Assembly: GCA_963772265.1 (NCBI GenBank) | Contig: CAVYWS010000005.1 | Span: forward strand, 62,001 to 126,000 | Reading direction: 5' to 3' | Length of the DNA: 64,000 bases | Source: Mayfieldus sp963772265 | Lineage (GTDB): Bacteria > Actinomycetota > Thermoleophilia > Solirubrobacterales > 70-9 | Shown: positions 1-9,090 of the stretch, one piece after another | Layout: each line of letters opens with the position of its first letter | Numbering within the stretch: position 1 is the first letter of the stretch | The notes under the pieces: generated by a model | What the model saw: the letters and a program-made list of their open reading frames with translations, nothing else | The model's database searches: none | What the model was told of the DNA's origin: nothing | Made by a program: the position numbers and the translations under genes

Positions 1-294
1 TACTCGCTGATCTTCGGGATGACCGTCGCCGACGTCTCCGGCAAGGCGATCGCCAACCTCGCCACCGACGAGCTCAGCCACCCGGCGCCGGTCTTCCACG
101 GCGACACGCTGTTCGTCGAGTCCGAGGTGCTCGAGGTGAGGCCCTCGGAGTCGAAGCCCGACCGCGGCGTGGTCCGGGTCCACACCCGCGCCTACAACCA
201 GGACGGCACCCTCGTCGCCGAGTTCAAGCGCGCGGTGCTGGTTCCGCGCAAGCCCAACGGCGAGGTTCCCGAGGCCGAGGGCCAGGTCGACTAG
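1..294 (+). CDS. MaoC-like hydratase, C-terminal part (5' end outside window)
   Basis: The reading frame is open from base 1, so the start lies upstream; about 97 residues are visible. The segment runs from a YSLIFGM stretch through LSHPAPVFHGDTL to VVRVHTRAYNQDG and AEFKRAVLVPR. This is the C-terminal half of a hot-dog fold of the MaoC dehydratase family, enzymes that add water to 2-enoyl-CoA thioesters. In actinobacteria such a gene (mesaconyl-CoA hydratase) often sits near ethylmalonyl-CoA mutase, and a MeaA homologue lies 2.5 kb downstream on the other strand. A role in the ethylmalonyl-CoA pathway is therefore plausible, but the substrate cannot be read from this fragment. The next gene follows after about 30 bases. 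Confidence 0.72.
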   Translation, partial: YSLIFGMTVADVSGKAIANLATDELSHPAPVFHGDTLFVESEVLEVRPSESKPDRGVVRVHTRAYNQDGTLVAEFKRAVLVPRKPNGEVPEAEGQVD

Positions 295-324
295 AGCCTC
301 GCGGCCGGCGGGTAGGCTTGGGCC

Positions 325-567
325 ATGGTCAATTTCAAGCGACTCAGCGATCAAGCCAAGAAGGTGGTCGACAAGCGCGGCGGGATGGACTCGCTCAAGG
401 GGGACGCATCCGAGCTGCGCGACATCGCCAAGGGCAAGGGCAGCCTCAAGGACAAGGCGAAGGCGGCCGGAAAGGCGATCAAGGATCCCGGCGCCAAGGG
501 ACCTAGCATCAAGCCTGCCCCAGGGGCCACTCCCGAGGCCGACGACCCGGCCACCCGAAGCAAGTAG
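325..567 (+). CDS. Small lysine/glycine-rich protein, Rv0909-type antitoxin-like
   Basis: An 80-residue, highly charged protein starting MVNFKRLSDQAKKVVDKRGG, with further segments LRDIAKGKGSLKDKAKAAG and AIKDPGA and a Pro-rich acidic tail. The pattern of an N-terminal amphipathic helix with DQAKKVVDKRGG, then KGKGSLKDKA, resembles actinobacterial MT0933/Rv0909-like putative antitoxins. No toxin-like partner is visible beside it: the neighbours are a MaoC fragment and a zinc-ribbon-like protein. It could equally be a stand-alone small stress protein. An overlapping ORF at 318 is a frame shadow and lacks this pattern. The family assignment is from memory of the motif. Confidence 0.6.
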   Translation: MVNFKRLSDQAKKVVDKRGGMDSLKGDASELRDIAKGKGSLKDKAKAAGKAIKDPGAKGPSIKPAPGATPEADDPATRSK

Positions 568-570
568 GGC

Positions 571-1137
571 TCAGTGCGCCTCGTCGGAGGCGTGCGCCGG
601 CGGCCGTGACTCCTCGGCCAGCGAGGTGATCTCCAGGAGCCCGCGCGAGGCGACCTCGAGCACCTCGCTCGCCTCCTCGGCCGAGCGGGCGTAGAGCTCG
701 ACCAGCATGTGGACGACGATCCGCTCGTCGTCGTGCTTGTGGAAGCGGACGTGGGTGAAGAACTCGCGCGTGCCGGCCTCGCCGAAGGCGCCGTAGGTGA
801 GCGACTCGGATGCCTCGGGGCCGGCGCAGGTCTCGACCTGGTCCTGGTCGACCGTGACGGTGCAGGAGGCGACCCACGGCGTCCCGGCCACCATCCGCTC
901 CCAGCGGTCCTCGACCGGGACCACGCGGTCGCCCTGGAGGACGAGGTGGGGCTGGTCGTGCATGCAGTCGAGGCACTGGACGACCGCCTCCTGGACCTCG
1001 TCGATTCCCTCGGCGGGAATCCCCGACTCGGGCTCGACCCGGCGGATCGCGTCGTAGTGGATCTGGACCTCGAGATTCTGCGACCAGCAGCGATAGCAGC
1101 GAAGCCAGGCCGAGCGGTCGCCGTTGAGCTCGCTCAT
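571..1137 (-). CDS. Hypothetical protein with two CxxC-like motifs
   Basis: A 188-residue protein starting MSELNGDRSAWLRCYRCWSQ. It has a CYRC motif near residue 14 and a CLDC motif near residue 55, spaced like a zinc ribbon. A longer, acidic C-terminal region follows, ending in a helical LLEITSLAEE segment. I do not recognise the family. There is no signal peptide or membrane segment, so it is probably cytoplasmic. Its stop lies 3 bases from the stop of the convergent antitoxin-like gene, and it is transcribed in the same direction as, and downstream of, the DsbA gene with a 45-base gap, so it may be the last gene of that unit. Confidence 0.6.
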   Translation of the reverse strand: MSELNGDRSAWLRCYRCWSQNLEVQIHYDAIRRVEPESGIPAEGIDEVQEAVVQCLDCMHDQPHLVLQGDRVVPVEDRWERMVAGTPWVASCTVTVDQDQVETCAGPEASESLTYGAFGEAGTREFFTHVRFHKHDDERIVVHMLVELYARSAEEASEVLEVASRGLLEITSLAEESRPPAHASDEAH

Positions 1138-1182
1138 GGCTCCTATTGTCGCGTACAGCGCAAAATGCGCCAGTTTTGACGC

Positions 1183-1971
1183 TCAGCTTGCCTTCTTGAT
1201 TTCGGCCTCCAGAGCGGCCGGGGGAAGGACCGACGTGCCGCTCTGGCCCGGGATCGCCTGCGCCGGGCCGTCGCCGCTCTGGATCGCGAAGGAAGGGGTG
1301 CCGTGGAAGCCGAAGCGGTCGAACTCGGACTGGTGCTGGTCGAGCTGCTTGCGCCACTTCGGGTCCTTGCGATCCTGGTCCCACTTGTCGATGTCCGGCA
1401 CCCCGGCGGCCTTGGCGACGGAGGTCATGAAGTCGTCGGTGACGTAGCCGGAGTTCTCCGCGCCCTGGTTTGCATAGAAGACTTCGATGTAGCTCCAGAA
1501 CCGGCCCTGCTCGCCGGCGGCGCCCGCGGCCGCCGCCGCTGGCGCCGATTGCGGGCCGATCACCAGCACCGGCCGGAACTCGATCTTCGCGTCTCCGGCT
1601 CGCACCGGGCCGGCGATGATCCCGGGCAGCCCCTTCTCGGCGTAGAGCTGGCAGGTCGAGCACTGCAGGTCGCCGTACTCGATCAGGGTCACCTTCGCGC
1701 TCGGGTCGCCGAGCACCGCGCCGTTCTGGGGGATCCCGGCCAGCTCCTTGTCGACCGTGGACTGGCCCTGGAGGTTGGAGCTGTCGCCGCCGCCGGAGTC
1801 GCTGCCGGACTGGCTGACCACGACCACGACGACGACCGCGATGATCGCCAGGAAGACCGCGGCGCCGACCAGCTTGATCAGCCGCTGGCGGCGCTCGCGC
1901 ATCGCCGCCTCCGCCTCGGCGCGCTGTCGCTCCTGCTGACGCGCTTCGCGGTCCTGCTTACGCGAGGCCAT
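1183..1971 (-). CDS. Membrane-anchored DsbA-family thiol oxidoreductase
   Basis: 262 residues: a basic N-terminus with many Arg/Glu, one transmembrane helix near residues 32-52 (LVGAAVFLAIIAVVVVVVVS), a Gly/Ser linker, and a thioredoxin-fold domain with the redox motif CSTC near residue 103 in GDLQCSTCQLYAEKG. The cis-Pro loop appears in FGFHGTPSFAIQ. Such proteins form disulfides in exported proteins and are re-oxidised by a quinone-linked partner. That partner is encoded immediately upstream: the VKOR gene ends inside this gene's start (14-base overlap), so the two are probably co-translated as one oxidative-folding module. The reading frame is intact. Confidence 0.9.
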   Translation of the reverse strand: MASRKQDREARQQERQRAEAEAAMRERRQRLIKLVGAAVFLAIIAVVVVVVVSQSGSDSGGGDSSNLQGQSTVDKELAGIPQNGAVLGDPSAKVTLIEYGDLQCSTCQLYAEKGLPGIIAGPVRAGDAKIEFRPVLVIGPQSAPAAAAAGAAGEQGRFWSYIEVFYANQGAENSGYVTDDFMTSVAKAAGVPDIDKWDQDRKDPKWRKQLDQHQSEFDRFGFHGTPSFAIQSGDGPAQAIPGQSGTSVLPPAALEAEIKKAS

Positions 1972-2449
1972 CTGCTGCCCGGCCTCCTCTCCGTGTGTCG
2001 GGCGCTGCCGCGGGAGTCACGGCGCCGATCTCAGACCCGGTAAAGCCGATCGCGCGGACCAGATTGAGCACCAGCAGCAGGGTCATCAGGATCGCGCTCG
2101 CCACGCACCACTGGCAGATCGCGTCGATCGTGAACAGCTCGAGGTAGGTCAGGTAGGCGCTGAAGCCGAAGCCGACGAGGGAGATGAGCAATCCCGCGAA
2201 GCGTCCCGCGTCGCCGGGCGTCAGAGCGGCCGCCAGCAGCAGCACATAGCCGACGATCCCGAAGACGGCGACGTTGACCCCGAACAGGTGCGAGTAGGAG
2301 CTGTTGGCGACGGTCTGGCAGCCGCCGCCGCCGGCCACGCAGAGTGGGTAGCCGCCGCCGGAGTCGGCGATCGTGATGTAGGTGGCGACCCCGACCCCGA
2401 TCAGCGCGATCGCGGCCGCAGCGCCTCGAAGCGTCCGCTCGCTCGGCAT
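1958..2449 (-). CDS. Vitamin K epoxide reductase (VKOR) family membrane protein
   Basis: 163 residues starting MPSERTLRGAAAA; the frame is open further upstream but that extension lacks membrane character and overlaps the divergent gene. It has four hydrophobic helices, a periplasmic loop with two cysteines (YPLCVAGGGGCQTV) and the catalytic CxxC as CQWC near residue 120. VKOR homologues pass electrons from DsbA-like proteins to quinone. The overlap with the DsbA gene downstream supports that partnership. The frame is intact and length is typical for a stand-alone bacterial VKOR. Confidence 0.88.
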   Translation of the reverse strand: MPSERTLRGAAAAIALIGVGVATYITIADSGGGYPLCVAGGGGCQTVANSSYSHLFGVNVAVFGIVGYVLLLAAALTPGDAGRFAGLLISLVGFGFSAYLTYLELFTIDAICQWCVASAILMTLLLVLNLVRAIGFTGSEIGAVTPAAAPDTRRGGRAADGLA

Positions 2450-2525
2450 CGTCGCGAATGATAGATCGGCAAGTCGGCGCGTTCGGTGCGCGATCGGGGA
2501 GACCAACCGAGCTATGCTCCGCGCC

Positions 2526-2771
2526 ATGCCAGTCGAGGGCGGCAGAGCCACCTGGACCGATGAGCGGTTGGACGACCTCGCCCGTCGCATGGACCAGGGA
2601 TTCGCGCGGATCGACGATGACCTGCGTTCGTTGAACGCCCGGATCGATGCACGGTTCGACGCTCTTGGCGACGGCCTCAACGCCCGGATCGACGCACTGC
2701 AACGGACGATGCTGATGATGATGGCGACGATCCTGATCGGCTTCGCTGGCCTGATCGCCACCCAGCTCTAG
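2526..2771 (+). CDS. Small tail-anchored coiled-coil protein
   Basis: 81 residues from ATG 2526 (an in-frame ATG at 2514 is an alternative). The first 60 residues form heptad-like repeats (RMDQGFARIDDDLRSLNAR, then ARIDARFDAL and LNARIDAL) typical of a coiled coil. The last 20 residues (MMMATILIGFAGLIATQL) are a transmembrane segment at the C-terminus. Function is unknown. Similar short coiled-coil plus membrane-tail proteins are common in actinobacteria, sometimes annotated as DUF1640-like. It diverges from the VKOR gene with a 76-base gap and converges on the mutase gene. Confidence 0.62.
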   Translation: MPVEGGRATWTDERLDDLARRMDQGFARIDDDLRSLNARIDARFDALGDGLNARIDALQRTMLMMMATILIGFAGLIATQL

Positions 2772-2783
2772 CTGGGCTCCGGC

Positions 2784-4796
2784 CTAGGCCGGCGCAGCCG
2801 CCTGGCCGGCGCCGTTGCGCTCCGCGACCAGCTCGACGATGTCGCCCATCATCCGGTTGATCTCGAAGTCCTTCGGGGTGTAGACGCGGGCGACGCCGTC
2901 GGCCTGCAGCTTCTCGGCGTCGGCGGCGGGGATGATGCCGCCGATCACGACCGGAACGTCGAGCCCGCCCTCGTGCAGCAGGCGCACGATCTCGGGCACG
3001 AGCTGCATGTGCGAGCCGGAGAGGATCGAGAGCCCGACCACGTCGACGTCCTCCTGCAGCGCCGACTCGGCGATCTCCTCGGGGGTGAGGCGGATGCCCT
3101 GGTAGACGACCTCCATGCCCGCGTCGCGGGCCCGCAGCGCGACCTGCTCGGAGCCGTTCGAGTGCCCGTCGAGGCCCGGCTTGCCGACCAGGATCTTGAC
3201 CCGGTGGCCGAGCTCATCGGAGACCTCGTCGACGCGCTTTCGGACCTCGTCGAGCAGGCCGGGGTCGCCGGCGGGGGCCGCGCCGCCGACCCCGGTCGGG
3301 GCGCGGTAGTCGCCGAACGCCTCGCGCAGGACGCCCGCCCACTCGCCGGTCGTCGCGCCCGCCTTCGCGGCCGCGATCGTCGCCGGCATCACGTTTGCGC
3401 TCTCATCGGCGGCGGCGTCGCGCAGCTGCTCGAGCGCCTTGCTCACCGCCTCCTCGTCGCGTTTCTCCCGCCAGCGCTGCAGGGCCTCGATTCGCTCGCG
3501 CTCCACCTCGGGGTCGGGGCGCATGATCCCGCCTTCGGCATCGGCGGTGAGCGGGGAGTCCTCGGTCTCGGTGTAGGCGTTCTGGCCGACCACCCGCAGC
3601 TCGCCGCGCTCGATCCGCGTCACCCGCTCGCGGTGGGACTCGACCAGGCGCGCCTTCATGTAGGGAACGGCCTCGACGGCGCCGCCGTGCTCCTCGACAA
3701 CAGCCATCTCAGCCCGCGCGCCTTCCTCGAGCTCGGCGACCAGCCCCTCCATCACCTCCGAGCCGCTGAAGATGTCGGGGTACTCGAGCAGGTCGGTCTC
3801 CTCGGCGAGGATCTGCTGGATCCGCAGGCTCCACTGCTGGTCCCAGGGCCGCGGCAGGCCGAGCGCCTCGTTCCAGGCCGGGAGCTGGATCGCCCGCGCG
3901 CGGGCGTCGCGGCTGAGCGTCACCGCCAGCGCCTCCAGCACTATCCGCGGCACGTTGTTCTCCGGCTGGGACTCGGTCAGGCCGAGCGAGTTGACCTGGA
4001 CCCCGTAGCGGAAGCGCAGCATCTTCTCGTCGCTGACCCCGTAGCGCTCGCGGCCGATCTCGGTCCACAGCGCCCCCATCGCGCGCAGCTTGGCGATCTC
4101 CTCGATCAGCCGGATCCCGGCGTTGACGAAGAACGAGATCCGCCCGAAGACCTTGGGGAAGTCGGCCTCCGCGACCTGGCCGCGGGCCTTGACCTCGTCG
4201 AGGACGGCGATCGCGGTCGAGAGCGCGTAGGCGATCTCCTGCACCGGCGTCGCTCCGGCCTCCTGCAGGTGGTAGCTGCAGACGTTGGTCGGGTTCCAGT
4301 CGGGGGCCTCGTTGACGCTGAAGGCGACCGTGTCGGCGATCAGCCGCATCGAGGGCTCCGGCGGGAAGGCGTAGGTGCCGCGCGAGAGGTACTCCTTGAT
4401 GATGTCGTTCTGGGTCGTGCCCTTGAGCTGGTCGCGGGCGATGCCGTTCTCCTCGGCGACCGTGACGTAGAGGCCGAGCAGCCAGGCGGCGGTGGCGTTG
4501 ATCGTCATCGAGGTGTTCATCTCGTCGAGCGGGATGCCGTCGAGCAGCGTGTGCATGTCGCCCTTGTGGGCGATCGAGACGCCGACCTTGCCGACCTCGC
4601 CGCGGGCCAGGGGGTGGTCGGGGTCGTAGCCGGTCTGGGTCGGCAGGTCGAAGGCGACCGAGAGCCCGGTCTGGCCCTTGGCGAGGTTCTTTCGGTAGAG
4701 CTCGTTCGAGCGCCGGGCGTCAGAGTGCCCGGCGTAGGTGCGCATGACCCAGGGGCGGTCGCGCTCAGGCAAACGGTGCTCCGTCATGAGCACCAT
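2784..4796 (-). CDS. meaA: MeaA / ethylmalonyl-CoA mutase-type coenzyme B12-dependent mutase
   Basis: 670 residues, single-chain architecture with an N-terminal TIM-barrel mutase domain (YAGHSDARRSNELYRKNLAKG, FDLPTQTGYDPDHPLA, LDEMNTSMTINATA, KGTTQNDIIKEYLSRGT, SYHLQEAGATP) and a C-terminal cobalamin-binding domain. The B12 ligand His is near residue 545 in GLDGHSNG, followed by VGLSILSGSH and GGIIPAADAE. The sequence pattern is that of MeaA, which in the ethylmalonyl-CoA pathway converts (2R)-ethylmalonyl-CoA to methylsuccinyl-CoA, rather than of the large MCM subunit. The start is M1 (4796) or M4 (4787). The frame is intact. It follows the IPT gene on the same strand with about 25 bases between. 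Confidence 0.9.
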   Translation of the reverse strand: MVLMTEHRLPERDRPWVMRTYAGHSDARRSNELYRKNLAKGQTGLSVAFDLPTQTGYDPDHPLARGEVGKVGVSIAHKGDMHTLLDGIPLDEMNTSMTINATAAWLLGLYVTVAEENGIARDQLKGTTQNDIIKEYLSRGTYAFPPEPSMRLIADTVAFSVNEAPDWNPTNVCSYHLQEAGATPVQEIAYALSTAIAVLDEVKARGQVAEADFPKVFGRISFFVNAGIRLIEEIAKLRAMGALWTEIGRERYGVSDEKMLRFRYGVQVNSLGLTESQPENNVPRIVLEALAVTLSRDARARAIQLPAWNEALGLPRPWDQQWSLRIQQILAEETDLLEYPDIFSGSEVMEGLVAELEEGARAEMAVVEEHGGAVEAVPYMKARLVESHRERVTRIERGELRVVGQNAYTETEDSPLTADAEGGIMRPDPEVERERIEALQRWREKRDEEAVSKALEQLRDAAADESANVMPATIAAAKAGATTGEWAGVLREAFGDYRAPTGVGGAAPAGDPGLLDEVRKRVDEVSDELGHRVKILVGKPGLDGHSNGSEQVALRARDAGMEVVYQGIRLTPEEIAESALQEDVDVVGLSILSGSHMQLVPEIVRLLHEGGLDVPVVIGGIIPAADAEKLQADGVARVYTPKDFEINRMMGDIVELVAERNGAGQAAAPA

Positions 4797-4821
4797 GATA
4801 TTTGCGACCCCGGGTCTGCTT

Positions 4822-6688
4822 CTACTTCTTCTTTTTCTTCTTCTTGAAGGTCAAGCCCTTCGTCGTGCTCGGTGGCCGCACTCGCGGAGGCACCGCTGGG
4901 CGTGAAGCTCACCTTGACCTTGACCTTGACCTTGCGATGCTTCTTCAGCGCCTTCTTGCCGGCCGCCGAGAGCTTGATCGTCAGCTTCACAGGGCCGGCC
5001 GCGCTGGCGTGAGCACTGCTCTTCTTGATCAGCGCCTTCTTCTTCTTGCTGGCGCTCGCGCGCAGCAGCCTGGCGCTCGCCTTGGCATCCGAGGCCGTCA
5101 GGTCGCCCGCTCCCGGCACCGTCACCGTGAGCACCGCCTTGGTGGCGCTCTTCAGCGTCGCGCCGCCGAGCGAGATTCCCGCGACCTGGGAGGCTGCGTC
5201 GCGACAGCGCCGCCACCTCCTCCTCCGCCCCCACTGGTGGGGACAGCGTCGTAGGTGAAGTCGTCCGCAGCGGTGTCGGCGGATCGGGCCGACGCCGTTC
5301 GTGACCAAGACGTTGACCTTGCTGCCGCCGGTACCGGGCGGACTCGTTGCGGTGATCTGGGTTCCGGCGGCGTTGACCTGCAGGTTCGATGCGTTGTTGC
5401 CGGCGCCGAACTCGACAGCGCTCGCTCCCGTGAACTCGGAGCCACTGATCGTCACCGAGGTGCCCCCGGCCGCCGGACCGTGGTCTGGGGTTAAGCGCGG
5501 TCACCGTCGGTTCCGCCGACGGGTCGTAGGTGTAGTCGTTGGCTGTGCCGGCAGTTGACGAGGTGGCAATTGGGTTGGTCACCGTGACCTGGACGATGCC
5601 CGTGCCGGCCGGGGCCGTGGCCGTGATCTGGGTGTCGGAGTCGATGGTGAAGCTGGGGTCCGGATTCGGTCCGAAGTCAACATTCGTCGCATCGGTGAAC
5701 CCGGTTCCCGTGATCACCACCGAGTCGCCGCCCCCCTCTGGCCCGTGGGTCGGGTCGAGGCCGGTCACCTCCGGTGCCCCGGCCGGGGCGTCGATCGGGA
5801 TCGTGAACGAGTCGACCCAAGACGCATCCGGCTTCGGAACCGCCGATGCGGCAGGTGTCGATCGCGCAGTTCGCCGGAACCGGAGCCCCGCCGGTGGCGT
5901 TGTTCCAGGTGCCGCCGGGATAGGCCGTGCTCTTGTCGTGGAACTCCACCGTGTCAACGACCGCGTCTCCACCCGGTCCGTTGACGTTTTGGATCACCAC
6001 GTCTCCTGCTGGCGCCGCGTCAACGGTGATTGGGCCGATATCCGGCAGGGGGACGGCTGTGCCTCCGACCGGCAGCCCGAAGCTGCCGCCGTGGCCGGGC
6101 ACGAAGCCATAGGCGATGCCCGAGCCCCCTGTGACGTCAACCGGTATATCGCCAAACGAGAACGACTCGGCTGGCGTTCCGCTGGGATAGCCGTCGCGCC
6201 CCGTGTCGCCGCCGTTTACCTCCGGCGCTGAGGCCAACTGGTTGGGCGGCTGCACCGCCCCCACCGAGTTGAACAGGTTGGGGGTGGAGTTGACGGCCTT
6301 GCCGCCGCTGGTGGTCACGAAAGCCGTGGTCGCGTTGGTCGTCTGCGTCCAGAACTCGGTAATCACACCCTGCAGCTGGTCGGCGTTAAACGTCCCCCCA
6401 GCCCCTTGCGCTGCGGGCGGGAAGACGGTGACTGACTGCACGCCGGTGAGGCTGAACTCCTCGCCCGGGGCAACTGAATCGGGGTAGGTCGCGGTCAGCG
6501 CCGCCCCGAGATGGGAGTGAATCAACCCGGCTACCAGGCAGTCCAGCGGTATCCACGCGGTATTCGTCTGCTGCGCCTGTGCCGGCGCAGTGCCGACACT
6601 GGCGATCAGCATGCAACCTATCGCCGACAGGCTGACAACAGACCTGGCGACCCTGCCTCGCCGGCGGGCGCGTTGAGCCCCTTCCCAT
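4822..6688 (-). CDS. Secreted IPT/TIG-domain surface protein, copy 1 (frame broken)
   Basis: Reading across frames gives one product. It has a signal peptide (ending near APAQAQ), a conserved N-terminal domain of about 260 residues (AWIPLDC, VFPPAAQ, FNSVGAVQPPNQ, SFSFGDIPV), two IPT/TIG Ig-like domains (GPEGGGDSVVITGTGFTDAT; SGSEFTGASAVEFG), a poly-Gly linker, and a C-terminal domain starting GISLGGATLKSATKAVLTV and ending in a Lys-rich tail. Frame changes are needed near 5850, 5490, 5265, 5205 and 4860. With the last repair the tail is GLTFK followed by lysines and a stop at 4822. The start is uncertain: ATG 6688 has a good ribosome site (GGAGGAGGGA) but is one frame off the signal peptide. 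It is a paralogue of the genes at 6886 and 59741. IPT domains are usual in cell-surface adhesins; the ligand is unknown. Confidence 0.75.
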
Positions 6689-6885
6689 TCGATCCCTCCT
6701 CCGTTCGGCTCCCGGAGCCGGGAGCAGTCGAAACCTAACCGATCCCGCCGCCGGCGGAATCAGCATTTTCCGGTAATTCTCAGCTCGCGGGAGCGCGATC
6801 TCATGTTTGGAGCCGCGGCGACGCCTATGCGCCCCGCACGCCGCCCAGCTCCCATGCAGAAGGCGCCGGATCTCCCGAGCCCAAG

Positions 6886-8742
6886 TCAGTGCTTCTTCTT
6901 GAAGGTCAGGCGCTTCGTTTCGATCAGCTGCTCCACCCGGCACGGCTCGCTCGGGATGAATTTGAGCATGACCGTCACCTTGACCTTGCCGCGCTTCCTC
7001 TGAGTCTTCTTGCCGGCCGCCGAAAGCTTGATCTTCAGCTTCACCGGCCCGGCCTGGGCGGCATGAGCGCTGCTCTTCTTGATCAGTGCCTTCTTCTTTT
7101 TCTTTGCTGGCGCTGCGCGGGAGAACCAGGCCGCTTGCCTTGCCGTCCAACGCCTTGACGTTCCCAGGCCCGGACGCGGTGACGGTGAGCACCGCCTTGG
7201 TGGGGCTCTTCAGCGTCGCGGCCCCGAGCGAGAGCCTCGGCAAAATGAACAGGCTGCCGCCGCCTCCGGCGCCACCGCCTCCGCCGCTGCCGCCGCCCGC
7301 TCGGAGGCGGCGGGGCGTTGTAGGTGTAGTCGACCTCCGGGGAGGGTGCCGCTCGGCGTGGTCACCGAGACCCCGACCGTCCCCGAGCCCGCCGGAGCGG
7401 TCGCCGTGATCGTCGTGTCATCGACGACCACGACGCCGGTCGCCGCGTTGCCGCCGAACGTCAGATCGGAGGCCCCGGCGCCGGAAAGATTGGCGCCGGC
7501 GATCGAGACCATGTTGCCTCCTGCCGCGGGCCCGTTGTCGGGGGTGAGGCTGGTGATGGCCGGCGCCGGCGGCGGAGCCGGCGTCATAGGTGTAGTCGTC
7601 GTCGGCTTCGTTGGGGCTCGTCCCCTGTCGGGGAGGTGACCGCTACGTCGACCGTTCCCGGTGCCAGGCGGTGCGACCGCCCTGATCAGGCTGTTGGAGG
7701 TGACGTCGAATGACGTTGCCGGCGCGCCGCCGAATTCCCCGTCGGTGGCATCGGTGAATCCGAATCCATGAATGGACACGACGGTTCCGCCGTCCGTCGG
7801 ACCCGTGGTCAGGGGTGAGGCCGCTGATGTTTGTGCCGCCCCCTCCGGCGACGATCGGGATCGTGAACTGACTGACATAACTCGGATTCGGCGATGGGAT
7901 CGCGTCTGCGCTGGTGTCGAATGCGCAGTCGGCCGGGAACTGGGGTTGTAACGTCCCGGCGGGCTGGTGGAACGAGACCGCGTCCTGCACGACCCTCGGG
8001 TTGCCCGCCGGAATGCCGGCGACATCAGGCCCGCCCGGGTTCTTGTTCTGGATCACGACGTTGTCGCCGACAGCGCCCGTGACCGTGATCGGGCCCAGGT
8101 CCGGAACGACGTCGGGCGTGCCGGCGCCCGAGACGTGAAGCCTCCGCCGACTCCCGGTGTAGGGGCGTAGGAGTTGCCCGAGGTCCCGTGCTGTCCGTGG
8201 GAGCGTCGCCGAAGGAGAACATCTCCGCCGGCGTTGCCGGTTGGAACCCGCCACGCGTCGTGTCGCCGCCGTTGATGCGCGGGTTGCTCGCCGGTTGGTT
8301 CGGCGGCTGCACCGCCGCCACCGCATTGAACTGGTCGGGGCTCGACTGAGCGGATGTTGCCGCCGGCGGTGTTGGCGAAGTTCACCGTCGCGTTTTGCAG
8401 GTTGGTCTCGAAGATGCTGATGATGCCCTGAATTCCGTCGGCACCGAAAACTGCCCCCGCCTGCTGGGCGGCCGGCGGGAAGACGGTTTGGGTCGTCGTG
8501 CCGGTGATCGCGAACGTGTCGCCCGAATGCACTTGTCCGGGACAGTCGCGGTCAGCGACGCGCCGACGTGGACCGGAATGATCCGGCCAGCCCGCAGAAG
8601 AGCGGGATCCACGCGGTCTGCGTCCGCGCCCTGGGCGGGAGCGGCGCCGACGCTGGCGACCAGCATCGAGACCACTGCCGCAAGGCTGACAACCGAGCCG
8701 GCGACCCTGCGTCGCGGCCTGGCGCGTGGAATCCCTTCCCAT
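6886..8742 (-). CDS. Secreted IPT/TIG-domain surface protein, copy 2 (frame broken)
   Basis: This has the same layout as copy 1: signal peptide (SLAAVVSMLVASVGAAPAQ), N-terminal domain (TVFPPAAQQAG, AAVQPPNQPAS, SFGDAPTDS), two IPT/TIG domains (DGGTVVSIHGFGFTDATDG; AAGGNMVSIAGANLSGAG), a Gly-rich linker, and a C-terminal domain (LSLGAATLKSPTKAVLTVTA) ending ETKRLTFKKKH. At least six one-base frame changes are needed (about 8530, 8350, 8185, 7810, 7640, 7320 and in the tail). The gene sits about 200 bases upstream of copy 1 on the same strand, so the two are a tandem duplication. ATG 8742 has the same kind of ribosome site and the same out-of-frame relation to the signal peptide as copy 1, so a true start slightly downstream is possible. 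Confidence 0.75.
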
Positions 8743-8890
8743 CCGATCCCTTCTCCGTTGGGCCCCCCGCGAAATAGGGAGGCAGGCGCGAAACCTATCC
8801 CACCAGAAGCCAGCGGAATCAGCAATTTCCGGTATTTCGCAGATTGCGGACCCCCCAGCAGTACCCCGTCGCGGTTCGATGGCCGCCGGG

Positions 8891-8936
8891 TTGGTCGTCA
8901 TCGAGGTGTTCATCTCGTCGAGCGAGATGCCGTCCG
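8891..8936 (-). pseudogene. Remnant of a B12-dependent mutase gene
   Basis: These 46 bases match the inside of the meaA gene (4499-4545) with only a few differences and encode PDGISLDEMNTSMTTN, the strongly conserved substrate-loop motif of acyl-CoA mutases. The flanks do not match a mutase and no longer frame exists, so this is a scrap left by a recombination or deletion event. The stretch 8743-9090 holds nothing else I can recognise. It lies between the tandem IPT genes and a methyltransferase. Confidence 0.5.
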
Positions 8937-9090
8937 GAGCGGTCGCGCTCGTCGAGGAGGTGGTCGGGCATGGGAAGGTTCTAGTTTGGGGCCATCTGCC
9001 TAATGGTCAGAGTGCAATCTGACCGAGCCTTGCTCGTTGATCTGGCAATGAGCTGTTTACCTGCATGATCTTGACGAGGGAAGCGGTTTG

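Noticed and set aside
2973..4847. Long open frame (624 codons) on the plus strand opposite meaA
   Set aside because: The minus-strand MeaA protein is conserved from end to end; the antisense frame has only low-complexity Leu/Asp/Arg sequence.
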